Assembly (NCBI RefSeq): GCF_001274935.1
Contig: NZ_LILC01000002.1
Location: forward strand, 577,924 to 641,923
DNA from: Priestia koreensis
Lineage (GTDB): Bacteria > Bacillota > Bacilli > Bacillales > Bacillaceae_H
Direction of reading: 5' to 3'
DNA: 64,000 nt
Under the pieces are notes generated by a model. It made no database searches. It was not told the origin of the DNA and worked only from the letters and a program-made list of their open reading frames with translations. The position numbers and the translations under genes are program-made. Shown here piece by piece: positions 11,466-23,012 of this stretch (position 1 is its first letter; every line of letters starts with the position of its first letter).

Positions 11466-11479
11466 AGAAAGCGGTTTCA
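11466..11479 (+). promoter_or_regulatory. candidate CcpA cre site before ganS
   Basis: AGAAAGCGGTTTCA matches the catabolite-responsive-element pattern (TGNAANCGNNNNCA) apart from the first base. It lies between the operator and the ganS ribosome site, so glucose repression of galactan use is likely. Confidence 0.55.
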
Positions 11480-11512
11480 AATTATTGGATGTAAATGAAA
11501 GGATGAGGTGGC

Positions 11513-12787
11513 ATGAAAAAGTCCAAAAAGTATCTAGGGCTTATAGGTGGATTGGCGTTGAGTCTTTCTTTAACAGCTTGTGGACCGAAAGATGATGGGA
11601 AAGTAAACTCCGTGTCAAAAGAAGATTCAAAGAATAAGACACTTCTAGTTTGGGAAGATCAGCAAAAGTCTTCAGGAATTAAGGAGGCAATTGCTCAATT
11701 TGAGAAAGAGCATCATGTAAAAGTGAATGTCATGGAAAAGCCGTATGCAAAGCAAATTGAAGGGTTACGATTAGATGGCCCGGCAGGAACGGGTCCTGAC
11801 GTTCTTACGATGCCTGGTGACCAAATTGGAACAGCGGTAACAGAGGGGCTTATTAAAAAGTTGGATGTAGGTGATGATATTCAATCTCTGTATACAGATG
11901 TGGCAATGGATGCTGAAAAGGTCGACGGATCGGTATATGGATTACCAAAAGCAGTTGAGACGACTATGCTCTATTACAATAAAGATCTCATAAAAGAAGA
12001 GGAACTACCGAAAACACTTGATGAATGGTATCAATACGATAAAAAAGTAACAAAAAACGGGAATTATGGATTTCTAGCTCTCTTTGATCAGATCTATTAC
12101 GCACAAAGCGTAATGGGTGGGTACGGAGGTTATATTTTTTCAAAAGATAGCAAAGGAACATACGACCCAACAGACATTGGAATTAATAATGAGGGAGCGA
12201 TACAAGGAGCAGAAGTTATTCAAAAGTTTTATAAAGAAAAGTTATTTCCTGCCGGTATTGTAGGTGCACAAGGAATTAACGTACTTGAATCACTCTTTAC
12301 GTCAGGAAAAGCAGCAGCCATTATCTCTGGGCCTTGGAATATCGAGCCGTTTACAAAAGCAGGAATTAATTTTGGGGTGGCTAAACTCCCTCAACTTGAA
12401 AATGGGCAAAACATGAGCTCATTTGTCGGTGTGAAAAGCTACAACGTTAGCACGTATTCGAAAGAGCCAGAGCTTGCTCAGCAGCTTGTTGAGTTTCTAG
12501 CAAACAAAGAAAATTCGAAAAAACGCTATGAAGTAACGCAAGAAGTACCTGCGGTCAAAGAATTAGCTGATGACCCAGTCGTTACTAAGAGCGAAGCAGC
12601 TCAGGCAGTAGCTCAGCAGTCACAGTTCTCGGAATTAACCCCTAATATTCCAGAGATGAATGAAGTATGGACGCCAACAGATGCTGCTCTACAGACAATT
12701 GCAACTGGAAAAGCGAATCCAAAAGAAGCACTGAATCAAGCAGCGAAAACGATTAAAGGTCAAATTAAGGCAAAGCACGGAAAATAA
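11513..12787 (+). CDS. ganS: galacto-oligosaccharide ABC transporter binding lipoprotein
   Basis: 424 aa. It has a lipoprotein signal peptide with lipobox LTAC (Cys at about residue 23), followed by a maltose-binding-protein-type fold (LLVWEDQQKSSGIKEAIAQF at the start, ISGPWNIEPFTKAGI in the second lobe). It is the first gene of the ganSPQAB operon and captures the galacto-oligosaccharides released by GanB outside the cell. A GAGGTGG ribosome site is 1-2 nt from the ATG region, which is tight but the only plausible one. Confidence 0.85.
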   Translation: MKKSKKYLGLIGGLALSLSLTACGPKDDGKVNSVSKEDSKNKTLLVWEDQQKSSGIKEAIAQFEKEHHVKVNVMEKPYAKQIEGLRLDGPAGTGPDVLTMPGDQIGTAVTEGLIKKLDVGDDIQSLYTDVAMDAEKVDGSVYGLPKAVETTMLYYNKDLIKEEELPKTLDEWYQYDKKVTKNGNYGFLALFDQIYYAQSVMGGYGGYIFSKDSKGTYDPTDIGINNEGAIQGAEVIQKFYKEKLFPAGIVGAQGINVLESLFTSGKAAAIISGPWNIEPFTKAGINFGVAKLPQLENGQNMSSFVGVKSYNVSTYSKEPELAQQLVEFLANKENSKKRYEVTQEVPAVKELADDPVVTKSEAAQAVAQQSQFSELTPNIPEMNEVWTPTDAALQTIATGKANPKEALNQAAKTIKGQIKAKHGK

Positions 12788-12796
12788 TAAAACGTT

Positions 12797-12884
12797 AGGG
12801 GCCCCCTTATTATAGCCCCTGCTAGACTCTTATCACACGCATTATACAATTCTTCCGTAAAGAATGAGAGCGTGTGATAAAGAG
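12797..12884 (+). promoter_or_regulatory. intercistronic hairpins between ganS and ganP
   Basis: The first hairpin is AGGGGC/GCCCCT (12797-12820). The second has a 10-bp perfect stem TATCACACGC (12831-12840) / GCGTGTGATA (12870-12879) with an inner stem ATTCTT/AAGAAT. Neither has a terminal T run. Such hairpins behind a binding-protein gene commonly protect its mRNA or attenuate downstream genes, so the binding protein outnumbers the permeases. The role here is inferred. Confidence 0.5.
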
Positions 12885-12919
12885 TATTAGAAACGGTATT
12901 CGTAAAGAGGTGAAAGGTT

Positions 12920-14176
12920 GTGCAACATCGTCAGAAAGCTACTTTATTATCAATCATTCCAGGTGTTGGTCAGCTTTACAACAGGCAATGGATCAAGGGA
13001 AGCTTATTTTTACTCTTAACAGTATCCTTTATCATTGTCTTTAAAGACTTATTCAATATGGGCTTTTGGGGATTAATAACTCTTGGTACTCAAGTTCCCC
13101 GCGATAACTCTATTTTTTTATTAGCAGAAGGAATTATTGCGCTCATTGTCACCGGATTTGGAGTTAGTTTTTATTATATAAATTTACGTGATGCGTATCA
13201 AAATGGACAAAAACGAGAAAGGAATGGAAAGGCTAGTTCGCTAAAAGAAGATTATCATAATTTAATTGAACAAGGTTATCCTTATCTCATTAGTGGTCCG
13301 TCTTTTCTTCTATTAATTTTTGCTGTCATTTTTCCTATTTTATTTAGTTTTGCTCTTGCGTTTACAAACTATGACTTGTATCATTCCCCACCTGCTCATT
13401 TAGCAGATTGGGTAGGATTAGATACCTTTAAGCAAATCTTCACGGTAGACATATGGCGCTCAACCTTTTTTGATGTTCTCGGTTGGACTGTGATATGGAC
13501 CCTTGTTGCATCTACCGTTCAAATAGCAGTGGGAATATTTTTAGCTGTGCTGGTCAATCAAAAGGATTTAAAGTTTAAGCGATTTTACCGAACGATACTT
13601 GTTCTTCCGTGGGCAGTACCAGGATTTGTGACAATTTTGATTTTCGCTGGATTGTTCAATGACAGCTTTGGGGCAGTAAATAACACAATTTTAGCAGTAT
13701 TTGGCATTGATCCAGTTCCTTGGATGACCAATGCAGCTTGGTCAAAGCTAGCGCTTATTCTAATGCAAGGGTGGCTAGGCTTCCCCTATATTTTTCTTGT
13801 CACAACAGGTGTATTGCAGTCAATACCAGAGGACTTGTATGAAGCAGCGACTATTGATGGTGCGTCCATTACAGCAAAGTTTCGCCACATTACGATGCCA
13901 ATGATTTTATTAGCAATGGCTCCTATTCTTATTACGCAATACACATTTAACTTTAATAATTTTAACATTATTTATCTGTTCAATGGTGGGGGACCAGCAG
14001 TACCAGGGTCAACCGCTGGTGGAACGGACATTCTCGTTTCGTGGATTTATAAATTAACGATGCAGTCTAGTCAGTATTCACTTGCGGCAGCTTTAACCAT
14101 TTTACTATCCGTTTTTGTTATTGCCATTGCTTTATGGCAATTTAGACGCACAAGTTCGTTTAAGGAGGGAGCTTAA
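12920..14176 (+). CDS. ganP: galacto-oligosaccharide ABC permease, MalF type
   Basis: 418 aa, GTG start with a GAGGTGAAAGG ribosome site. The N-terminus carries two extra helices and a charged loop (residues about 1-115) before the six-helix permease core, as in MalF-like GanP. The EAA loop that contacts the ATPase is at EAATIDGASITAKF. It forms the inner-membrane channel with GanQ. No ATPase gene is in the operon, so a shared MsmX-type ATPase is expected. Confidence 0.85.
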   Translation: MQHRQKATLLSIIPGVGQLYNRQWIKGSLFLLLTVSFIIVFKDLFNMGFWGLITLGTQVPRDNSIFLLAEGIIALIVTGFGVSFYYINLRDAYQNGQKRERNGKASSLKEDYHNLIEQGYPYLISGPSFLLLIFAVIFPILFSFALAFTNYDLYHSPPAHLADWVGLDTFKQIFTVDIWRSTFFDVLGWTVIWTLVASTVQIAVGIFLAVLVNQKDLKFKRFYRTILVLPWAVPGFVTILIFAGLFNDSFGAVNNTILAVFGIDPVPWMTNAAWSKLALILMQGWLGFPYIFLVTTGVLQSIPEDLYEAATIDGASITAKFRHITMPMILLAMAPILITQYTFNFNNFNIIYLFNGGGPAVPGSTAGGTDILVSWIYKLTMQSSQYSLAAALTILLSVFVIAIALWQFRRTSSFKEGA

Positions 14177-14179
14177 CAG

Positions 14180-15031
14180 ATGTTAAAAGGGATGAAGAGC
14201 AAGCGTTTCTCGCGACTTGTCATATCATATCTAATTTTGACGTTCGTTGTAGTGGTCATCATTTATCCACTGCTTTGGACAATAGGAGCAAGTTTTAATC
14301 CTGGCAATAGTCTAGTGAGCACCTCCATTATTCCGAAAAACCCGACGTTGGATCACTATAAGGAACTATTTTCAGGAAATAAAAGTCTCCAATATGTTCA
14401 TTGGTATCTTAACTCATTGAAGATAAGTGTGTTTACAATGATTGGATCAGTTATTAGCGTGTCCTTTACCGCTTATGCGTTTTCCCGATTTCGTTTTAGA
14501 GGAAGAAAAAATGCCTTAACGCTTTTTTTACTCCTGCAAATGATTCCGCAGTTTTCAGCGCTAATTGCCCTTTTTGTACTAGCTCAAATGCTAGGAATGA
14601 TCAATAGTCATTGGTTATTAATTCTTCTGTATATTGGCGGGACAATTCCAATGAACACGTATTTAATGAAAGGGTATATGGACTCCATTCCAATGGAACT
14701 GGATGAGAGTGCGAAGATGGATGGTGCAAGCAACACGAGAATTTTCATGCAGATTTTAATGCCGCTATCAAAGCCAATGATTGCAGTTGTGGCGATGAAT
14801 GGTTTTACAGGTCCTTTAGGTGATTTTGTCATGGCCTCTACTATTCTCCGAACTCCTGATTCATACACGCTACCTATTGGACTATATAACCTTGTCAACG
14901 AGGTAATGGGAGCAAGTTATACGACATTTGCTGCGGGAGCTATTCTCATCAGCATTCCGATTGCGATTATTTTCTTAGTGCTACAACGAAATTTCGTTTC
15001 AGGGTTAACCGCCGGCGGAACGAAAGGATAA
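14180..15031 (+). CDS. ganQ: galacto-oligosaccharide ABC permease, MalG type
   Basis: 283 aa with six membrane helices and the EAA loop ELDESAKMDGASNTRIF (about residue 173). It starts 3 nt after the ganP stop, and its ribosome site AAGGAGGGAG overlaps the end of ganP, so translation of the two is coupled. It is the heterodimer partner of GanP. Confidence 0.85.
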   Translation: MLKGMKSKRFSRLVISYLILTFVVVVIIYPLLWTIGASFNPGNSLVSTSIIPKNPTLDHYKELFSGNKSLQYVHWYLNSLKISVFTMIGSVISVSFTAYAFSRFRFRGRKNALTLFLLLQMIPQFSALIALFVLAQMLGMINSHWLLILLYIGGTIPMNTYLMKGYMDSIPMELDESAKMDGASNTRIFMQILMPLSKPMIAVVAMNGFTGPLGDFVMASTILRTPDSYTLPIGLYNLVNEVMGASYTTFAAGAILISIPIAIIFLVLQRNFVSGLTAGGTKG

Positions 15032-15056
15032 AACAGCTTGTATAAAGGAGAAGAAT

Positions 15057-17114
15057 ATGTCAAACCGTCAAAAAACCTATACAACAGATGCTAGATTTAT
15101 GCTCCATGGTGGTGATTACAATCCAGACCAGTGGCTCGATCATCCGGATATTTTAGCTGAAGATTTAAAATTAATGAAGCTTTCACATACCAATACATTT
15201 TCCGTGGGTATTTTTGCATGGAGTGCGTTAGAGCCAGAAGAAGGTGTGTATCAGTTTGAGTGGCTCGATGAAATTTTTCGAACGATTGATGAGAATGGCG
15301 GGAGAATTATTTTAGCAACTCCAAGCGGTGCAAGACCTGCTTGGTTATCGCAAGCGTACCCTGAAGTCCTTCGAGTGAATGACTCTCGAGTGAAACAGCT
15401 TCACGGGGGAAGGCATAATCATTGTTTTACGTCACCCGTCTATCGTGAAAAGACAAGAAAGATCAATGAGCTGTTAGCAGCGCGATACGGAAATCACCCG
15501 GCTTTACTCATGTGGCATATTTCAAATGAATACAGCGGTGATTGCCATTGTTCTCTTTGCCAAGCGGCATTTCGAAGCTGGCTACACGAAAAATATAAGG
15601 ATTTAAAATCGTTGAATGATGCATGGTGGGGTCCTTTCTGGAGCCATACGTATACAAATTGGTCACAGATCGAGTCGCCGTCTTCTATCGGGGAAAGTGC
15701 GGTTCATGGTCTGAATTTAGATTGGAAGCGATTTGTAACGGACCAAACCATCTCATTTTTTGAAAATGAAATTGTTCCGATTAAAGCCATTACACCCAAT
15801 ATCCCTATTACAACGAACTTCATGGCGGATACACATGACTTAATCCCGTTTCAATCCCTTGATTACAGCAAATTTGCGAAGCATATGGACGTAATTAGCT
15901 GGGATGCTTATCCTGCTTGGCATAACGACTGGGAAACAACGGCAGATCTAGCGATGAAGGTAGGGTTTATTAATGACTTGTATCGCAGTCTAAAGCAGCA
16001 ACCTTTTTTATTAATGGAATCAACGCCAAGTGCCGTAAATTGGCATAGCGTAAATAAAGCAAAGCGACCAGGTATGCATCTGCTTTCTGCGATGCAAATG
16101 GTTGCACATGGTTCGGATAGCATTCTGTATTTTCAATGGCGGAAATCTAGGGGATCATCAGAGAAATTTCATGGTGCTGTCGTAGATCACGACAATAGCC
16201 CAAACAACCGTGTTTTTCAAGACGTAGCAACCGTTGGGAAGGCGCTAGAGAAGCTGTCAGAAGTTGTGGGGACAAATCGTAGCAGTAATGTAGCGATTTT
16301 ATACGATTGGGAAAGTCAGTGGGCGCTAGACGATGCACAAGGGTTCGGTTTAGAAACAAAAAGATATCCGCAAACGTTACAACAGCATTACCGCACTTTT
16401 TGGGAGAGAGATATTCCGGTAGATGTCATTACAAAAGAGCAAGATTTTACCTCTTATAAACTTCTTATCGTTCCTATGCTTTATTTAGCAAGTGAGCAGA
16501 CGATTTCACGATTAAAAGCATTTGTTGAACAAGGAGGAACGCTTGTAATGACCTACATGAGTGGGGTTGTTAATGAGTCTGATCTTGCTTATTTAGGTGG
16601 ATGGCATAAGGATCTACAAGACATTTTTGGCATGCAGCCACTTGAAACAGATACGTTTTATCCGGCGGATGAGAATGCTGTGGAATATGACGGAAAGTCT
16701 TATAGAGTGAAGGATTACGCTACCATTCTCAACCTTCAAACAGCTACTGAAGAAGGTCAATACAAACAGGATTTTTATGCCGATACCTCAGCGGTTACAA
16801 AACATAGTTATGGTAAAGGATGTGCGTACTATATAGGCGCCCGTCTTGAAGATACTTTCCATGAAGCGTTTTATGAAAAGATCATAGAAGAATTATCCTT
16901 GAAATTAGAAGCAGTGATTGATCATGGTAAGGGCGTATCCGTTCAATGCCGATATGACGATGAACATGAGTATATCTTCATTATGAACTTTACAGAAGAA
17001 AAACAGGTTGCCACGATTCCAAATTCGATGAAGAACGTACTCTCCGGGGAAAATGAAGAGGGAGAAATCATCTTAAACGTTTATGAGACACGTGTTCTGA
17101 AACGAGAGCGTTGA
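15057..17114 (+). CDS. ganA: GH42 beta-galactosidase
   Basis: 685 aa, typical for GH42. Acid/base glutamate E158 lies in WHISNEYSG and nucleophile E321 in LLMESTPSAVNW. The zinc-type cysteines are in NHCFTS and CHCSLCQ. A trimerisation (class-1 glutamine amidotransferase-like) domain spans about residues 395-600, with a small beta domain at the end. There is no signal peptide, so it acts in the cytoplasm on imported galacto-oligosaccharides. It is the fourth gene of the gan operon, with an AAAGGAG ribosome site. Confidence 0.9.
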   Translation: MSNRQKTYTTDARFMLHGGDYNPDQWLDHPDILAEDLKLMKLSHTNTFSVGIFAWSALEPEEGVYQFEWLDEIFRTIDENGGRIILATPSGARPAWLSQAYPEVLRVNDSRVKQLHGGRHNHCFTSPVYREKTRKINELLAARYGNHPALLMWHISNEYSGDCHCSLCQAAFRSWLHEKYKDLKSLNDAWWGPFWSHTYTNWSQIESPSSIGESAVHGLNLDWKRFVTDQTISFFENEIVPIKAITPNIPITTNFMADTHDLIPFQSLDYSKFAKHMDVISWDAYPAWHNDWETTADLAMKVGFINDLYRSLKQQPFLLMESTPSAVNWHSVNKAKRPGMHLLSAMQMVAHGSDSILYFQWRKSRGSSEKFHGAVVDHDNSPNNRVFQDVATVGKALEKLSEVVGTNRSSNVAILYDWESQWALDDAQGFGLETKRYPQTLQQHYRTFWERDIPVDVITKEQDFTSYKLLIVPMLYLASEQTISRLKAFVEQGGTLVMTYMSGVVNESDLAYLGGWHKDLQDIFGMQPLETDTFYPADENAVEYDGKSYRVKDYATILNLQTATEEGQYKQDFYADTSAVTKHSYGKGCAYYIGARLEDTFHEAFYEKIIEELSLKLEAVIDHGKGVSVQCRYDDEHEYIFIMNFTEEKQVATIPNSMKNVLSGENEEGEIILNVYETRVLKRER

Positions 17115-17164
17115 ATAAATCTATGTGCTAAATTCATGTTGTTCTAAATAATGAATGAAGGTGA

Positions 17165-19120
<1,956 letters not shown>

Positions 19121-19139
19121 ACTAAAGCTGTAATAATAG

Positions 19140-19187
19140 AAAAACACGCCCACAATGGAATTAAAACCATCGATAGCGTGTTTTTTT
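19140..19187. terminator. terminator between convergent ganB and DUF2238 genes
   Basis: Stem AAAAACACGC/GCGTGTTTTT with long T run on the plus strand. Its right half overlaps the last codons of the minus-strand gene. Confidence 0.75.
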
Positions 19188-19781
19188 GTTTAATTGCTTT
19201 GTATGAACATAGCTTAATAGAATGAGTGACACAATCGCCCCGATAAGAGCAAAAAGCATATCCCACTGGGTGTCCCACACATCTCCCTGTGTACCAAGAA
19301 AAGCCTCGGCTGCTTTTCCAGTCATTAAAGCAACACCGAATTCAATTAACTCGTACATGGCGCTGATCGCAAGGCAAATACTGACGACGATAAAAGAAAG
19401 CCATCTGCTTCCTTTAAGCGGAGAGTTACGCCATAAAATTTCCCGAATAATAATCGCCGGAATAAATCCTTGCGCAATGTGACCAAGTCGATCATAGTAA
19501 TTTCGGTCTAAATCCATTACGTCCTGTAGCCATGTGAATAGCGGCATTCGCGCGTACGTGTAGTGCCCACCAACAAATAAAATCACGCAGTGGATGAAAA
19601 TTAACACATAGGCGAGCGTGGTGAATTGAAAACGATCATATGTAACGAGTAATAAAAGGAGTGCAATGAGTGCGGGAGTGACCTCAAGCCACCATGTAAA
19701 CCGATCGACGGGTGAGATGGCCGACCAAATAAGCGCGGCTGCATATAAAATAAGTAAAAATAATTCCTTTTTTCGATTCAT
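19161..19781 (-). CDS. DUF2238 (YjdF-like) membrane protein
   Basis: 206 aa with six hydrophobic segments. The motif DRLGHIAQGFIPAII (about residue 95) and GTQGDVWDTQWDMLFALIGA (about 163) are diagnostic of the DUF2238/YjdF family, whose function is unknown. The gene is monocistronic, and the stop codon lies inside the shared terminator. Confidence 0.8.
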   Translation of the reverse strand: MNRKKELFLLILYAAALIWSAISPVDRFTWWLEVTPALIALLLLLVTYDRFQFTTLAYVLIFIHCVILFVGGHYTYARMPLFTWLQDVMDLDRNYYDRLGHIAQGFIPAIIIREILWRNSPLKGSRWLSFIVVSICLAISAMYELIEFGVALMTGKAAEAFLGTQGDVWDTQWDMLFALIGAIVSLILLSYVHTKQLNKKTRYRWF

Positions 19782-19888
19782 GGTTTGTCATCCTCTCGGT
19801 AAAATAGCTTTGCGTGATCTATTTATCTTAGCATAAATTACCATTTTTATGTGTGGAAGTATGACAGATATTGGAGGGGAAATAAAAT

Positions 19889-19919
19889 GCCCAGCTGTTT
19901 TGTCGTAAAGCAGCTGGGC
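19889..19919 (-). terminator. rho-independent terminator of the ABC importer operon
   Basis: Nine-base-pair GC-rich stem GCCCAGCTG/CAGCTGGGC, followed on the minus strand by a T-rich stretch, just after the permease gene. Confidence 0.8.
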
Positions 19920-19925
19920 GAGCGA

Positions 19926-20798
19926 TTATTTCATGCCTGACATGTTATAGCCATCGATGATGTGTTTTTGGAAGAACATAAAAATAATAATGATCGGCAC
20001 GACCATGAATGTGGAACCTGCCATTTGAAGAGCAAAGTTCCCTCCATATTGACCCTTTAGCAAGGACAATCCAACAGAAAGCGTATAGAGACTTTCATCG
20101 TTAGCGATAATTAATGGCCATAGGAAGCTATTCCAGCCAGCGATAAAGGTTAAAATCCCTTGTACGGCAAAAATAGGTTTACACATTGGAATAACGATAC
20201 GAACAAAAATTCGAAATTCGCTTGCACCATCAATTCTTGCTGCCTCAATTAATTCATCTGGAATTGTGGACATGAATTGGCGAAACAAGAAAATACCAAA
20301 GGCACCAACGAGACCAGGAAGCACAATCCCTGCCATCGTGTTTGTTAAATGCATTTCGTTTAATAATAAATACACCGGAATCATTGTAACTTGACCTGGA
20401 ATCATCATGGTTGCGAGTACGAGATAAAAAAGCTTGTCTTTACCTTTAAATTTATACTTAGCAAACGCATAGCCAGCCATTGCGTTTAAAAATAGCCCGA
20501 AAAACGAGCAAAGAACAATAATAATCGTATTTTTCAAGTAACCTGCAAAGTTCATGCTCTCAAATAGCATTTGAAAGTTCTCAAGCGTAAATTCTTTTGG
20601 GAGCAGGGTAGGAGTAAGCTTCATCACTTCGTTCTCAGGCTTAAAAGCAGATAAAATCATCCAAATAAATGGAATCAAGAATAGTAAGCCAGCAATACTT
20701 AAAATAATTCCAACAATCCATTGTGACACGCTGCGCTTTGGTCGCTGGTTTCGTTCTTTTGTACGAACGATTTGGGCTTTCAGTAGTTTCGTTTCCAT
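19926..20798 (-). CDS. sugar ABC permease, MalG type (probable sophorooligosaccharide importer)
   Basis: 290 aa with six helices and the EAA loop ELIEAARIDGASEFRIF (about residue 182). It is the last gene of a minus-strand operon (binding protein, MalF-type permease, MalG-type permease) divergent from the GH3-GH94-LacI genes. Substrate is inferred from those neighbours. No ATPase gene is present, so a shared MsmX-like ATPase is expected. Confidence 0.8.
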   Translation of the reverse strand: METKLLKAQIVRTKERNQRPKRSVSQWIVGIILSIAGLLFLIPFIWMILSAFKPENEVMKLTPTLLPKEFTLENFQMLFESMNFAGYLKNTIIIVLCSFFGLFLNAMAGYAFAKYKFKGKDKLFYLVLATMMIPGQVTMIPVYLLLNEMHLTNTMAGIVLPGLVGAFGIFLFRQFMSTIPDELIEAARIDGASEFRIFVRIVIPMCKPIFAVQGILTFIAGWNSFLWPLIIANDESLYTLSVGLSLLKGQYGGNFALQMAGSTFMVVPIIIIFMFFQKHIIDGYNMSGMK

Positions 20799-20818
20799 CT
20801 AGTAGTTCACCGTCCTTC

Positions 20819-21706
20819 TTACAGGCTAGTTTTTCGATTTTGTAGTTTGAATTGAACAAGGGTAATAATAATAATGGCGATAAATAAGATAAAGGAGCCC
20901 GCTGCAGCATATCCAAAGTTGCTTAATTGGAAACCATTTCGATAGATAAACAACGCAACAGATGTTGTACTATCTAATGGTCCGCCATCGGTCATGACAA
21001 ATGGTTCCTCAAAAAATTGCAACCAGCCAATCATCGTCGTAATCGAAACGAAAAAGATGGCGTAGCGAAGTAAAGGCACCGTAATTTTTGTCAATTGTTT
21101 CCAATGATTAGCACCGTCAAGCTGTGCTGCTTCATAATACATTTTTGGTATCCCTTGAAGCGCCGCAAGAAATATAATCATGTTAACTCCAATCGCTCGC
21201 CATAGAGCTAATAAAATGAGCGAAATCTTAGCGACAAGGGGATCTTGTAGCCATGGAATAGAGGGGATGTGTAGCAAGTTCAGTATGTAATTGAACAATC
21301 CAAATTGTGGATTGTATAAGTAGCTCCATACGACGGCTACAGCCACTACATTTGTAATAGAAGGCATGTAAAATACCGCTCGAAACAGTTGGAAGATACG
21401 AGATTTTCCAAAGTTAATTAAAAGAGCAATACTTAATGAACAAATAATGACTAGGGGAACACCAAATACAACATAAAACAAGGTATTCAAAATGGATTTA
21501 ACAAATAGAGGATCAGTTAACACATCTTTGTAGTTTTGAAAGCCAATAAATTTAATCGTTGACCAATCAGCAAGGCCTGCTAAATTAATATCAGTAAAAC
21601 TAATAATGAGAGCAATAAAAATGGGAAAGATTGAAAATAGGGCTAACAAAATAATTGTTGGTGCAATAAAGAAATACGGTGCTTTCATGTTCATAAAGCT
21701 TTTCAT
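20819..21706 (-). CDS. sugar ABC permease, MalF type (probable sophorooligosaccharide importer)
   Basis: 295 aa with six helices and the EAA loop MYYEAAQLDGANHWKQL (about residue 189). The frame is open up to 21766, but the ribosome site GAAAGGAG fits the ATG at 21706, which directly precedes the first helix (APYFFIAPTIILLALF). It is the middle gene of the importer operon. Confidence 0.8.
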   Translation of the reverse strand: MKSFMNMKAPYFFIAPTIILLALFSIFPIFIALIISFTDINLAGLADWSTIKFIGFQNYKDVLTDPLFVKSILNTLFYVVFGVPLVIICSLSIALLINFGKSRIFQLFRAVFYMPSITNVVAVAVVWSYLYNPQFGLFNYILNLLHIPSIPWLQDPLVAKISLILLALWRAIGVNMIIFLAALQGIPKMYYEAAQLDGANHWKQLTKITVPLLRYAIFFVSITTMIGWLQFFEEPFVMTDGGPLDSTTSVALFIYRNGFQLSNFGYAAAGSFILFIAIIIITLVQFKLQNRKTSL

Positions 21707-21767
21707 CGTGAGCTCCTTTCCGTTGTGCAGGAGACAAGGGATACCCACTTGTCTCCGCACCCGCATG

Positions 21768-23012
21768 TTATTTTTCTAGTAGCTTTTCAGCCGTTTTATT
21801 AAAGCTATCCATTTCTTTTTGGACACTCGTTTGACCACGATAGATTTTCTCAAAACTCTTAATGTAAGCTTGTGCAATAGATTCATACTGTTTAATAACA
21901 GGAACGGGTTTTGCCGCATCCATTTGTTCCCCAATTACCTTATAAATCGGATCGTCTTTAAGTGAAGGATCTTCCCACGCTTTTTTCGTTGAAGGCAAGG
22001 TGTTAGTCATCTCTTTCCACTTCAACTGTGTTTCAGGTTTGTTCATGTACGCAATAAATTTTAAAGAAGCATCTTTTTTCTTTGTATATTGAAAGACTGA
22101 TAGGTTAGAGCCGCCTAAAACAGACAAATTATTTTCTTTTGCTGGAAGAACAGCCGTTGCCCATTTTCCTTTTAGTTCAGGAGCTTGATCATTAATTAAC
22201 TTAATCATCCATGGACCGCTGATAAACATTGGAACAATAGCGTCGCCACGGAACGACTGAACAGCATCCATGCCCAAATCAGTTGGAGCTAAATCGTCTT
22301 TATAGAAGCTATTTAAATAAGATACCGCATCGACAAATTCCTTTTGATTAAACAGCGGTTTGTTTTTATCGCTGATCAGTTCGGAGCCATTCTGACGTGC
22401 AAACATAAAGGATAATGATTGTTCTTTTGGGTCAAGGCTAATGCCATATTTTCCTTTTCCGCGATCACGCAGCTTTTTGGCAGCGTCATATAGTTCGTCC
22501 CACGTTTTTGGTGGTTGATCATAACCTACTTTCTTTAACAAATCTTTTCGGTAAAAGAGTACACGAGTGTCAATATACCAAGGAACTCCCACAACTTTCT
22601 CGTCAAACTTTGTCGTTTCAATAGCCCCATCAAAGTAATTAGCAGCATCAAGTTCAGGGTGCTTTTTTAAATATGGCGTTAAATCCATGAGTGCATTCGC
22701 AGATGCGAATTCAGGCATCCATGTGGTTCCCATTTGTACGACATCAGGACCACTTTTAGAGGCTACCGCTGTTAAGAGCTTATCGTGAGCAGTTCCCCAA
22801 GGAATGGCTTGTACTTTAACGTCAATTTTAGGGTTTTCTTTTTCAAATTGAGCGGCGATTTTCGGCAATGACTTTGCTTCTTCACCCATTCCCCAAACGG
22901 TAATCGTATTTTGATCACTTGCGTCGGACGACGAACTTGATGAACATCCAGATAATGCACTAGACACGAGCACTGTACCTAGTAAAGCAGCTGCCATGAA
23001 TTTCTTTTTCAT
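21768..23012 (-). CDS. sugar ABC substrate-binding lipoprotein (probable sophorooligosaccharide-binding)
   Basis: 414 aa. Lipoprotein signal peptide with lipobox LSGC (Cys about residue 23) and a Ser-rich linker. It is a cluster-B type binding fold (TITVWGMGEEAKSLPKIAAQFE, FISGPWMIKLINDQAPE). It is the first gene of the importer operon. In Listeria innocua the equivalent position (Lin1841) encodes a beta-1,2-glucooligosaccharide-binding protein, and the GH94/GH3 neighbours here make the same ligand likely. A GGAGGGG ribosome site precedes the ATG. Confidence 0.8.
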   Translation of the reverse strand: MKKKFMAAALLGTVLVSSALSGCSSSSSSDASDQNTITVWGMGEEAKSLPKIAAQFEKENPKIDVKVQAIPWGTAHDKLLTAVASKSGPDVVQMGTTWMPEFASANALMDLTPYLKKHPELDAANYFDGAIETTKFDEKVVGVPWYIDTRVLFYRKDLLKKVGYDQPPKTWDELYDAAKKLRDRGKGKYGISLDPKEQSLSFMFARQNGSELISDKNKPLFNQKEFVDAVSYLNSFYKDDLAPTDLGMDAVQSFRGDAIVPMFISGPWMIKLINDQAPELKGKWATAVLPAKENNLSVLGGSNLSVFQYTKKKDASLKFIAYMNKPETQLKWKEMTNTLPSTKKAWEDPSLKDDPIYKVIGEQMDAAKPVPVIKQYESIAQAYIKSFEKIYRGQTSVQKEMDSFNKTAEKLLEK

